A DNA stretch of 33,827 nt from DAOUBA01 sp034432855 (GCA_034432855.1 DAOUBA010000078.1:1-33827); one strand, 5' to 3'. Positions 24,120-31,323 are shown, counted from the first letter of the stretch. A program made the numbers and translations. Notes: generated from the letters alone by a model not told the origin.

Positions 24120-24134
24120 AGCACTCTCCTGCAA

Positions 24135-24200
24135 GTGATTAGTGATTGGGGATTGGCGATCGGAGACTGCCTCAATTCCTAACCACCAATCACTAATCAC
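24135..24200. repeat. GTGATTA inverted repeat between nadC-nadA and nadB
   Basis: GTGATTAGTGATTGG (24135-24149) and its exact reverse complement (24186-24200) form a 15-bp stem with a 36-nt loop. Each arm is made of heptamers of the GATTAGT type. The same type occurs at 29546-29623. Confidence 0.85.
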
Positions 24201-24206
24201 CAATCC

Positions 24207-26123
24207 CTACTTCACCTCCAACATCCGCTCCAATGCCACACGCGCCCAGCGCGCGATCTCCTCCGGCACCGTGATCGGGTTGACCAGTTGCCCGCGCGCC
24301 AGCCCCTCCAGCACACACAGCAGATTCTCCGGCCGGATGCGCGTCATCGTGCGGCAATACGAAGGCTCCGGCGAGAGCGAAACAATGAACTGTTCGGGAT
24401 GCTCGCGCGCCAGCCGGTTGACGAGATTCCCCTCGGTGCCGATGGCCCACTTGCTCCCCGGCGGGGCGGCCTCGACGCGGCGAATGATCGCCTCGGTCGA
24501 GCCGAACTCGTCTGCCAGGTCCACCACTTCCATCATACATTCGGGATGAACGATAACGCGGATGTCCGGCTCCCGCTCGCGCCAATAGGCCACGTGCTCC
24601 GGGCGGAAGCGTTGGTGGACGTTGCACCAGCCGCGCCAGAGCAGGATACGCGCCCGGCGCAGTGTTTCGGGATCGTGGCCGCCGTAAGGACGGGCCGGAT
24701 GCCACAAGAGCATCTCGTCCGGTGGAATGCCCATCCGTTTCGCCGTATTGCGCCCCAGGTGCTGGTCGGGGAAGAAGAGCACACGTGGGCGGCGTTCCAA
24801 CGCCCACCTGAGCGCACCCGCCGCATTAGACGACGTACATACCAGCCCACCGTGCTCGCCGCAGAACGCCTTGAGGTCGGCGCCCGAGTTGACATAGGTG
24901 ACCGGCATCACCTCACGCTCGACGTCCAACACCTGGCCCAACTCCGCCCACGCGCGCTGCACGTCCTCCAGCGAGGCCATCGCCGCCAGCGGGCAGCCGG
25001 CTTCCATGTCCGGCAAGAGCACCACCTGCCCCGGCTGCGCCAAGATAGCGGCGGTCTCGGCCATAAAATGCACCCCGCAGAAGACGATATACCTGGCCTC
25101 ACGGCAATTGGCCGCCTCGCGCGCCAGTTTCAGCGAATCGCCGCGAAAATCGGCGTACTCGATGACCCTGTCGGCCTGGTAGTGGTGGCCGAGGATGACA
25201 AGGGAAGAGCCAAAAGTGCGCTTGATTTCAGTAATTCGTGATTCGTGATTCGTGACTCGTGATTTGCTGATTTGCTGATTCGCCGACTCAATATCCATAC
25301 TGATGTCCAATGCGGGAGCGGAGTGCGTAAGGGCGCCGACGGAGATGTAATCCACGCCGGTCGCGGCGATCGCGGCGACGGATTCGAGCGTCACGCCGCC
25401 AGAGGCCTCCAACGACACGCGGCCGGCGGCGATCTGCACGGCCTCGCGCATCTGGACCAGGCTCATATTGTCGAGCATGATGCGATCTACGTTCAGCGCC
25501 AGCGCCTCGCGCAACTGATCCAGGTCCGTCACCTCGACTTCGATCTGGAGTGCAGGATGAGCGGCGCGAGCGCGTTCGACGGCAGCGGTGATCGAGCCGG
25601 CGGCAGCGATATGATTGTCCTTGATCAACACCATATCGTGCAGGCCGAAGCGATGGTTCTGCCCGCCCCCCATGCGCACGGCGTATTTCTCCAGCGCCCG
25701 ATAGCCTGGGCAGGTCTTGCGCGTATCGAGGATGACGGCATTCGAGCCGGCCACCTCATCCACAAACGCACGGGTGAGCGTGGCGATACCGGAAAGGCGC
25801 TGCAAGAAGTTGAGCGCGGTACGCTCGGCCGCCAGCAGTCCCCGCGTCGGTCCTTCGACCTCGGCGATCACGTCGCCCGGCGCGACGGCCATACCATCGC
25901 ACACGCGGGCCTCGAAACGGACTCTGGCATCCACGCGCTCAAAGACGGCCTGGGCCACCGGCAAGCCCGCAATGATGCCCGCCTTCTTGGCGACAATGTG
26001 CGCGCGGGCCACCTCATCCGGCGGCAGGATCGCCTCGGAGGTCGCGTCGCCGGGGCCGATGTCTTCGGCGATGGCTAGTTCGATAAGCGGGCGCGCTGCT
26101 TCAAGAACTTGTTGTTCGCTCAT
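24207..26123 (-). CDS. nadC/nadA: Fused quinolinate phosphoribosyltransferase-quinolinate synthase
   Basis: One frame of 638 codons carries both enzymes. Residues 1-278 are NadC (quinolinate + PRPP to nicotinate mononucleotide), with DTRKT (133-137), GGGQNHR (152-158), KDNH (168-171) and the ending ISVGALTHSAPALDIS. Residues about 300-638 are NadA (iminoaspartate + dihydroxyacetone phosphate to quinolinate), with GHHYQ, ADFRGDS, the VCTSSNA block and cysteines C349, C500 and C590 as candidate [4Fe-4S] ligands. The linker (about 279-299) is encoded by heptamer repeats. ATG 26123 overlaps the stop of the 45-aa ORF as ATGA, so I prefer it to ATG 26132. Two enzymes acting in sequence on quinolinate are thus joined in reverse pathway order. 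Confidence 0.93.
   Translation of the reverse strand: MSEQQVLEAARPLIELAIAEDIGPGDATSEAILPPDEVARAHIVAKKAGIIAGLPVAQAVFERVDARVRFEARVCDGMAVAPGDVIAEVEGPTRGLLAAERTALNFLQRLSGIATLTRAFVDEVAGSNAVILDTRKTCPGYRALEKYAVRMGGGQNHRFGLHDMVLIKDNHIAAAGSITAAVERARAAHPALQIEVEVTDLDQLREALALNVDRIMLDNMSLVQMREAVQIAAGRVSLEASGGVTLESVAAIAATGVDYISVGALTHSAPALDISMDIESANQQISKSRVTNHESRITEIKRTFGSSLVILGHHYQADRVIEYADFRGDSLKLAREAANCREARYIVFCGVHFMAETAAILAQPGQVVLLPDMEAGCPLAAMASLEDVQRAWAELGQVLDVEREVMPVTYVNSGADLKAFCGEHGGLVCTSSNAAGALRWALERRPRVLFFPDQHLGRNTAKRMGIPPDEMLLWHPARPYGGHDPETLRRARILLWRGWCNVHQRFRPEHVAYWREREPDIRVIVHPECMMEVVDLADEFGSTEAIIRRVEAAPPGSKWAIGTEGNLVNRLAREHPEQFIVSLSPEPSYCRTMTRIRPENLLCVLEGLARGQLVNPITVPEEIARWARVALERMLEVK
25234..25284. 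repeat. ATTCGTG/ATTTGCTG tandem repeat inside nadC-nadA
   Basis: On the plus strand there are three ATTCGTG units, one ACTCGTG (to 25261), two ATTTGCTG octamers (25262-25277) and a degenerate end. They form the coding sequence of the NadC-NadA linker on the other strand. Confidence 0.85.
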
Positions 26124-26257
26124 TGGGACCATTGCTCGACAGGATTTACAGGATTGACAGGATTGACAGGATTAGTGGAATGAGGGCTGGCAGATTTGGG
26201 CTTATACTTGCGGAATTTGCGCTTGACCTGCACGGATGGGCCGAATTCGTCCTGCAT
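26120..26257 (-). CDS. 45-residue basic peptide in the NAD operon
   Basis: ATG 26257 is preceded by a perfect AGGAGG five bases upstream, and the TGA overlaps the nadC start as ATGA. The peptide begins MQDEFGPSVQVKRKFRKYKP, a strongly basic segment with ten Lys/Arg in the first half, and ends with four NPV triplets that are encoded by the 9-bp AATCCTGTC repeat. It lies 11 bases after nadE. Strong translation signals and coupling support a real gene. I do not recognise it; it could be a leader that couples nadE to nadC, or a small RNA- or membrane-binding protein. Confidence 0.65.
   Translation of the reverse strand: MQDEFGPSVQVKRKFRKYKPKSASPHSTNPVNPVNPVNPVEQWSQ
26140..26175. repeat. CAGGATTGA nonamer array, left
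   Basis: Four 9-bp units of the CAGGATT(T/G)A type (the last one CAGGATTAG) lie in the 3' part of the 45-aa ORF and read as NPV codons on the minus strand. They pair with the opposite-oriented array at 26269-26296. Confidence 0.85.
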
Positions 26258-26268
26258 ATCTCCCTCCT

Positions 26269-26296
26269 TCAATCCTGTAAATCCTGTAAATCCTGT
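26269..26296. repeat. AATCCTGTA nonamer array, right
   Basis: Three 9-bp units in inverse orientation to the left array. They contain the nadE stop codon and encode the last residues of NadE. Confidence 0.85.
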
Positions 26297-27021
26297 CCAA
26301 TTCCAAACACCGGCGGCAGCGCACGTTTGTGCGCCGAGCGTGCCATCATCTCCTGCACCTTCGCCAGCGTCGCCGGCTCGATAGCCGTTGTATTGCCCGC
26401 CTCGATGGCGGCCAACGCCTCGTCGAGTTCCGCATACGTGATCCCCATCTCTCCTTCGTCGATCTGGCCGGGCCAGAGACCCGCCGTGGGCGGGCGTTCG
26501 ATCACTTCCTGCGGCACACCCAACTCGCGTGCCAACTGCCACACCTGGGTCTTGTACAAGCCGCCCAACGGGGCAAGATCGGCGGCGCTGTCGCCCCACT
26601 TGGTCGTATAGCCCACCATCGCCTCGCTCTTGTTGCCCGACCCCAACACCAGATAGTTGCGCGATTGCGCCAGATAGTACAGCGCGATCATTCGCAGCCG
26701 GGGCTTGACGTTGGCCGCCGCCAGGGGATGCTCCGGGGGAGTCAGCGAGGCGATCAGCGCATCATAGACGCCGCTCAGGTCCACCGTCACCGTCGGGATA
26801 CCGAATGTTTCGGCAACCAGGCGTCCCAGGCGGGCATCCTCCGGCTGGGAGTGACAAGGCATCAGCACGGCCAGCACGCGCTCGGGACCAACGGCGCGCA
26901 CCGCCAGCGCGGCGACGGTGGCCGAGTCCACCCCCCCACTGAGGCCAAAGACAAAGCCCTGGGCGCCTGTAGTGGCGAGGTACTCGCGTAACCATTGGGC
27001 GATCTGATCAGGAAGGCTCAT
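26269..27021 (-). CDS. nadE: Ammonia-dependent NAD+ synthetase
   Basis: NadE adenylates and amidates nicotinate adenine dinucleotide to NAD+, the last step of the pathway. The 250-residue protein has the PP-loop SGGVDS (28-33), the GSGNKSE block (127-133), KWGDSAADLAPLGGLYKTQV and a length typical of the NH3-dependent form; there is no glutaminase domain. ATG 27021 follows a perfect AGGAGG with five bases between. It is the first gene of the NAD operon behind a consensus promoter. The final residues QDLQDLQD are encoded by the CAGGATTTA repeat array and are unlikely to be part of the ancestral protein. Confidence 0.94.
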   Translation of the reverse strand: MSLPDQIAQWLREYLATTGAQGFVFGLSGGVDSATVAALAVRAVGPERVLAVLMPCHSQPEDARLGRLVAETFGIPTVTVDLSGVYDALIASLTPPEHPLAAANVKPRLRMIALYYLAQSRNYLVLGSGNKSEAMVGYTTKWGDSAADLAPLGGLYKTQVWQLARELGVPQEVIERPPTAGLWPGQIDEGEMGITYAELDEALAAIEAGNTTAIEPATLAKVQEMMARSAHKRALPPVFGIGQDLQDLQD

Positions 27022-27039
27022 CGGGGCCTCCTGGGGGAG

Positions 27040-27060
27040 TTAGTGTATTTCGTACACTAA
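27040..27060 (-). promoter_or_regulatory. Perfect palindromic operator at the nadE start site
   Basis: TTAGTGTA and TACACTAA are exact inverted copies around TTTCG. The palindrome begins inside the -10 box and covers the expected transcription start, so a bound repressor would block initiation. NAD repressors (NrtR, NiaR, NadQ types) act at such sites in other bacteria; which one acts here is not known, and no regulator gene lies nearby. Confidence 0.7.
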
Positions 27061-27087
27061 TATACACCCTGAACCGGCGTTTGTCAA
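27059..27087 (-). promoter_or_regulatory. Sigma-70 promoter of the NAD operon
   Basis: On the minus strand TTGACA (27082-27087) is followed by a 17-base spacer and TATATT (27059-27064). The -35 box overlaps the stop codon of the upstream permease gene. Confidence 0.8.
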
Positions 27088-28319
27088 GAAGAAGCGACCG
27101 GTTGTCCCCGCAGTGCCTCCCAGATGCGCCTGGTCGTGAGCGTCGCGCCGGAAAGCAACGTTTGGGCGCGGAAGAGGCGGGCGGTCATCGCCACGATGAA
27201 ATACGTCGTCGCCACGAGCAACACCACGCTGACAAGCGGCTGCCAGAGCGGCACACCCGTCGCCACCAGGCGGGTGATCATCGCCACTGGCGCGGTCAGC
27301 GGAAACAGGCTTAGAAAGACCGGCAGCGGCGCGTTGGGCGTCTGGACGAAGACGTTGACCAGAAACATCGGCACCATCAGCGGCAGAAGCAGCACAAAGG
27401 TGAACTGTTGCCCCTCGCGCGCCGAAGGCGCCAGCGCCCCCAACGCACCCATCAGCGAGGCGTAGAGCAGGTAGCCCAGCACGAAATACAGGAGTGCCCA
27501 GACCAGGAAATCGGGTCGCAGCGCGAAGGCCGCCACCCCTGCCGCAGCCACGACGCCCCTGTCGAGCGCGAACAGCCCCGCCCCCATCCACAGCGCCATC
27601 TGCAGCAGCGCGACCGCGCCCAGCCCGATGACCTTGCCCAGCATCATCTCACGCGGGTGCAGGCTCACCAGCAGCACCTCGATCACGCGGTTCTCCTTCT
27701 CTTTCGCCACGCTCTGCAACATGAAGCCGGAACTCATCGTGATGACGAAGAAGAAGATGAACAGCGTGGCATAGGGGACGATGAACGCGAGCGGGTTGTC
27801 CATGTCCGTGCCGCCCAGGGGCGCCAGCGGAGTAGCCTCGACCTCCGCAGTCGGGTTGACGATCAGTTCGGCTAACGCCTCGTCGCCCACCAGGTTGGCA
27901 TTGATGACGACGCGGATCGGATCGCTGCTGATCAGGCTCTTGAAGGGGCTGAAATCACGCTCCACCAAGACCAGATTGCCACTGGTGACGAAATCTGCCG
28001 GGATCAGGTAATAGCGCGCGATGTCGCCTTTCTCCAGCGCGGCGCGGGCGGCCTCCTGGTCAGGGTAGGCCACGAATAGCCCGGGCGGGATCTCGGCAGG
28101 GATCGTCCGGATCAGCCCGGCCTCGTCCACGTAGCCGATCGCTTCTGCTCCCGAAGTGGCACTTGCGATTTCCTGCTCGACCACGTCTTGGGCGAGCACC
28201 TGGCTGCCCACCTGGAAGCCGACGATGATCAACGGGAACAGAAACGTCATGATCCAGAACGAGGGTTTGCCCAGCGTGCTGCGAATCTCGTGCTTGATGA
28301 CGAGCCACGTGTTTCTCAT
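27084..28319 (-). CDS. ABC-2 type transporter permease (NatB-like), second copy
   Basis: The 411-residue protein has an N-terminal membrane helix after the cytosolic start (MRNTWLVIKHEIRSTLGKPS), a large outside domain (about 45-185), then five or six helices (about 190-400), with 'KEKENRVIEVLLVSLHPREMMLGK' as the conserved cytosolic loop of the ABC2_membrane_3 family. It is a paralogue of the permease encoded just upstream (same N-terminal pattern, same loop), so the two probably form a heterodimer with the ATPase. The upstream gene stops 9 bases before. Substrate unknown; NatAB-type sodium or drug export is possible. Its stop codon overlaps the nadE promoter. Confidence 0.88.
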   Translation of the reverse strand: MRNTWLVIKHEIRSTLGKPSFWIMTFLFPLIIVGFQVGSQVLAQDVVEQEIASATSGAEAIGYVDEAGLIRTIPAEIPPGLFVAYPDQEAARAALEKGDIARYYLIPADFVTSGNLVLVERDFSPFKSLISSDPIRVVINANLVGDEALAELIVNPTAEVEATPLAPLGGTDMDNPLAFIVPYATLFIFFFVITMSSGFMLQSVAKEKENRVIEVLLVSLHPREMMLGKVIGLGAVALLQMALWMGAGLFALDRGVVAAAGVAAFALRPDFLVWALLYFVLGYLLYASLMGALGALAPSAREGQQFTFVLLLPLMVPMFLVNVFVQTPNAPLPVFLSLFPLTAPVAMITRLVATGVPLWQPLVSVVLLVATTYFIVAMTARLFRAQTLLSGATLTTRRIWEALRGQPVASS

Positions 28320-28328
28320 CTCATCCCC

Positions 28329-29528
28329 CTATCGCCCGCGAACGGCGGCGACGACGGCGCGCAGGCTGAGACGCTGGCCGTAACTCAGCATCCCGACGCG
28401 AAAGACGCGCGCCGCAACCCACACGGCGAACAGCGCCGCGCCGACGAGCAAGAGCAGGCTGAGCGCAATCTGCCAGAGCGGCACCGCGCCCATCCCCCAG
28501 CGCATCGTGATCGAAATGTACGCCGTCGGCGGGAACAGCGTCAGCGCGACCGGCAGCGGGCCGTTCGGGTTGAAGAAGAACAGGACAATGACAAAGTAGG
28601 GCAGCCCGAACAGCATATTGAGGATACCGGCGACCTGTTGCCCTTCCTGGTACTCGGTAAAGACCGACCCGATGGCGACCATCATCCCGGCGATGAGCAT
28701 GAACGAGGGCAGGAAGTAGACAGCAGAGACGAGCACGAAATCCCACGGCACCGTGATTACGCGCAGCGGCGGGTAGAATCGTGCGGCGACGATAAGCCCG
28801 ATTACCGTGGTGGCTACCCAGATAAGCAACTGCGTCAGCGCGACGCACACCAACCCCACCGCCTTGCCGCCGATCAACTGCACCGGCGTGAGTGAGGAGA
28901 CCAGTATCTCCATTGTGCGGTTCTCTTTTTCGTCGGAGACGGCGCGCATCAGATACTGTGCGGAAGTCATCACGGCAAACAGGAAGAACATCCCGCCGAC
29001 GAAGGGCAGGAACACGATAAAAAAGTCAGACTCTTTTAGCTCCCGGTGACCATCCGCCGAACGCATCGTCAGGTCGAAGCCACGCGACACACGCCGGGCC
29101 ACCGCTTCCGGCAAGTCCTTGACCAGGTTGGCGCGCAGGAAATCTTCAAAGTCGTCTTGGACACCTTCGCCAGGGGCATCGTTCCAGTAGTTTAACCACA
29201 ACTTGCCCGTGGTCAGATAGTCCTGCGGGATCACATAATACGCCTGGATCTCTTGCGCTTCCAGTGCCACACGCGCGGCGGCCTCATCGGGGTAGGCGCG
29301 GATCTCGATGGTGTCCTCGCTCTCCAACTGCTGCACCGCAGGATCGAGGATGCCGGCGCGATCCACGTACCCCAGCGGCGCATGGCTGCCCCCACGCACC
29401 GAGATGACGATTATGACCGCCATGACAACAACGATCAGCAGCGGGATGCCCAGCGTGCCCAGCAGGAAACTGCGCTTGCGCACCATCTTGAGGTATTCGT
29501 GTTTGGCGACGAGGAAGGTCTTGTGCAT
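28329..29528 (-). CDS. ABC-2 type transporter permease (NatB-like), first copy
   Basis: The 399-residue protein starts MHKTFLVAKHEYLKMVRKRS, followed by one helix (about 22-44), an outside domain (about 45-175) and five helices to the end. The loop 'DEKENRTMEILVSSLTPVQLIGGK' marks the ABC2_membrane_3/NatB family. AAGGAG five bases before ATG 29528 fixes the start. It follows the ATPase gene after a spacer filled by an inverted repeat and precedes its paralogue by 9 bases. The pair with one ATPase is typical of NatAB-like exporters. Confidence 0.88.
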   Translation of the reverse strand: MHKTFLVAKHEYLKMVRKRSFLLGTLGIPLLIVVVMAVIIVISVRGGSHAPLGYVDRAGILDPAVQQLESEDTIEIRAYPDEAAARVALEAQEIQAYYVIPQDYLTTGKLWLNYWNDAPGEGVQDDFEDFLRANLVKDLPEAVARRVSRGFDLTMRSADGHRELKESDFFIVFLPFVGGMFFLFAVMTSAQYLMRAVSDEKENRTMEILVSSLTPVQLIGGKAVGLVCVALTQLLIWVATTVIGLIVAARFYPPLRVITVPWDFVLVSAVYFLPSFMLIAGMMVAIGSVFTEYQEGQQVAGILNMLFGLPYFVIVLFFFNPNGPLPVALTLFPPTAYISITMRWGMGAVPLWQIALSLLLLVGAALFAVWVAARVFRVGMLSYGQRLSLRAVVAAVRGR

Positions 29529-29545
29529 GAAGGCTCCTTCGAGTG

Positions 29546-29623
29546 AGTGATTAGTGATTAGGGATCAGGGATCAGGGATCAGGAGCAGATCCCCGAATCA
29601 CCAATCCCTAATCACTAATCACT
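29546..29623. repeat. AGTGATTA inverted repeat between ATPase and permease genes
   Basis: AGTGATTAGTGATTAGGGAT (29546-29565) and its exact complement (29604-29623) form a 20-bp stem. The loop carries GGATCAG heptamers. The right arm reaches into the ATPase gene and supplies its stop codon. Confidence 0.88.
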
Positions 29624-30521
29624 GCTCCCTAATCCCTCCTTGCACCACCGACACAAAGATGTCATCCAGCGACGGCTCCGCAATCTCGAAGCGCTCGATC
29701 TTGGCAGGGCGCACGGCGACGGCACGCAACACATCCTGAGGGCTCGCGCCGGCCGCCAACGTCAGCCGCCAGGCGCCGTTCTCGCGCCGCGTCTCCAGCA
29801 CCCCCGGCAGGCCGCCAAAATCCCCCTGGCCCTCGATGATCACGGCGTTGCCGGCGAACCGGCGCTTGATCTCATCCACCTTGCCGTACAGCACCACGCG
29901 GCCCTTGTTGATCAACACGATGCGGTCACACATCGCCTCTACCTGATGCATCTCGTGGGCCGACATGACGATCGTCTTGCCCGCGCGGCGCTCTTCTTCG
30001 AGTATCTCCTTGATCAGCCGCGTGTTGACCGGGTCGAGCCCGGCGAACGGCTCGTCCACGATGATCAGATCGGGGTCGTGGGCCAGCGTGGCGACGATCT
30101 GCGCCTTCTGGTGCATGCCGCGCGAGAGTTCCTGGATTTTCTTCTGGCGGTAGTCGTACAGGTCGAGCCGTCTCAGATAGTCGCCGATGCGCCGGCGCGC
30201 GGTGCGCTCGTCCAGCCCCTTGAGAGTGGCCAGGAAGACGAGTGTCGGCTCCAATTTGAGGTCCTTGTACAGCCCGCGCTCCTCCGGCAGGTAGCCGATG
30301 CGGCTCTTCTTCGCCTCGTCGAGCGGGCCGCCAAAGACGGCGATCTCGCCGCTATCCGGCTTGAAGATGTCGAGCACCATGCGGATGGTGGTTGTCTTGC
30401 CGGCGCCGTTGGGCCCCAGCAGGCCAAAGATCTCGCCGGGCTCGACCTCGAACGAGACGTCGTCCACGGCCTGGACGGCACCGAAGGCTTTGCGGACATT
30501 GCGGATAGAGACGGTGGGCAT
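29619..30521 (-). CDS. ABC transporter ATP-binding subunit
   Basis: The 300-residue ATPase energises the two permeases encoded downstream. It has Walker A GPNGAGKT (36-43), the signature LSRGM (132-136, a common variant of LSGGQ in this family), Walker B LIIVDEP (152-158), and the switch His H189, followed by a C-terminal DUF4162-type domain (about 215-295). It closely fits the NatA/CcmA group of ABC-2 ATPases. ATG 30521 follows an AGGGGA-type site. The last residues, GGIREQ, and the stop codon are encoded by the repeat arm at 29604-29623, so the native end has been replaced or extended by repeat sequence. Confidence 0.92.
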   Translation of the reverse strand: MPTVSIRNVRKAFGAVQAVDDVSFEVEPGEIFGLLGPNGAGKTTTIRMVLDIFKPDSGEIAVFGGPLDEAKKSRIGYLPEERGLYKDLKLEPTLVFLATLKGLDERTARRRIGDYLRRLDLYDYRQKKIQELSRGMHQKAQIVATLAHDPDLIIVDEPFAGLDPVNTRLIKEILEEERRAGKTIVMSAHEMHQVEAMCDRIVLINKGRVVLYGKVDEIKRRFAGNAVIIEGQGDFGGLPGVLETRRENGAWRLTLAAGASPQDVLRAVAVRPAKIERFEIAEPSLDDIFVSVVQGGIREQ

Positions 30522-30536
30522 AGTGATTCCCCTTCC

Positions 30537-30737
30537 CTACACCGTCTCAAACTGGAGCACGCCCAACTGCTGGGCGATGGTGCGTTTGCTCAAATCCAGC
30601 ATCTCAATCCCAACCACGTAGCCATTCGCATTGAAATCGAGAATCACCCCCGGCTGTACCTCTTCCGACTCGGCAATCGGCGATTCATCCAGGCGGAAGT
30701 AAAGGGCATCGTTTTCCTTATCTACTTTCAGTCTCAT
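30537..30737 (-). CDS. DUF2283-family small protein
   Basis: The 66-residue protein fits DUF2283: 'KENDALYFRL', 'ESEEVQPGVILDFNANGYVVGIEML' and a short helical C-terminus. Its ATG overlaps the stop of the DUF4258 gene as ATGA, so the two are translated together. DUF4258-DUF2283 pairs are widespread and have been suspected to be toxin-antitoxin-like modules, but their role is not settled. The ABC ATPase follows 15 bases later. Confidence 0.85.
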   Translation of the reverse strand: MRLKVDKENDALYFRLDESPIAESEEVQPGVILDFNANGYVVGIEMLDLSKRTIAQQLGVLQFETV

Positions 30738-30991
30738 CTCTGCCTCCTCAAACGACGGTCAAAGAAAACTGTCACCACGCGCTCCGGCTCCACATAGGGA
30801 TTGACCACTACACGCAGGGAGCGCCCACCATACTCTGGGATAGACTTGATGTAGTGAATGTTGTTGTCCGGCCCAACCTCAGTAGCATCGGGCGCGCCTA
30901 TCGCACGCCGTAGCCACTCCTCAGGGATATTGCGCTCGCGCAGCATGTCCTTTGCGTGCGCCGAAAGTTCAACATCACCCACACTTTGCAT
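30734..30991 (-). CDS. DUF4258-family small protein
   Basis: The 85-residue product fits DUF4258: 'LSAHAKDMLRERNIPEEWLRRAI', a central 'DNNIHYIKSIPEYGGRSLRVVVNP' and the end 'ERVVTVFFDRRLRR'. ATG 30991 is my choice, with GGAG 11 bases upstream; GTG 31015 would add eight residues without a ribosome site. An extended -10 promoter lies at 31042-31057. Its fold resembles RelE-like mRNA-cleaving toxins in general layout (inference). Probably the first gene of the operon DUF4258-DUF2283-ABC. Confidence 0.82.
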   Translation of the reverse strand: MQSVGDVELSAHAKDMLRERNIPEEWLRRAIGAPDATEVGPDNNIHYIKSIPEYGGRSLRVVVNPYVEPERVVTVFFDRRLRRQR

Positions 30992-31041
30992 CTTCCACAG
31001 CTCTCCAGATTGCACAGCCGCCGAACTCTACCGCGGCTCTG

Positions 31042-31057
31042 ATTATACCAGAAATCC
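31042..31057 (-). promoter_or_regulatory. Extended -10 promoter of the DUF4258 operon
   Basis: GGATTTCTGGTATAAT on the minus strand is identical over 16 bases to the motif at 194-209. It lies 50 bases before ATG 30991, at a good distance for a promoter with a short leader. Confidence 0.55.
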
Positions 31058-31150
31058 CGTTGCCCACCATCGGACAGGCAACCGGTCAGTGAAGCAGGCC
31101 GCCAGCAGCGCCGAAAGGACACAGGGGTAGGACAAGCATCCAGCCTCGCA

Positions 31151-31194
31151 TGGAGCAGGTTCGAGCCTGCCCGCAGCCTGGAAAGGCTGCTCCA
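31151..31194. repeat. Nested hairpin element
   Basis: TGGAGCAG (31151-31158) pairs with CTGCTCCA (31187-31194). Inside are GCAGG/CCTGC (31155-31170) and GCAGCCT-GGAA-AGGCTGC (31173-31190). The structure looks like a dispersed palindromic element. The rest of the 31058-31323 spacer holds no gene that I can see. Confidence 0.65.
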
Positions 31195-31235
31195 CGCGCG
31201 ATTTCACGGCAGGCTCAATTTCAGGGATCAGCCAT

Positions 31236-31290
31236 GGACACGAAGGTTACGTCCCGCCTTTGATCCTTGTGCCCTTCGTGTCCTTTGTGG
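31236..31290. repeat. GGACACGAAGG inverted and tandem repeat
   Basis: GGACACGAAGG (31236-31246) and CCTTCGTGTCC (31273-31283) are exact inverted copies, and the right arm continues as a second 9-bp unit (TTTGTGG). It lies just past the alkyltransferase-like stop codon. Confidence 0.7.
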
Positions 31291-31323
31291 TAGGCAACAC
31301 TCGGCTTGAGTGGCGCCGTTTCA

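Noticed and set aside
24120..24203. N-terminal extension of NadB
   Set aside because: These codons come from the GTGATTA inverted repeat; ATG 24119 has a strong ribosome site and the family N-terminus.
26140..26296. Possible CRISPR array
   Set aside because: Units are 9 bp without spacers of constant length, and no cas gene is present.
26258..26599. 159-codon frame containing the 45-aa ORF
   Set aside because: The upstream part is antisense-like shadow of nadE; only the part after AGGAGG/ATG 26257 has translation signals.
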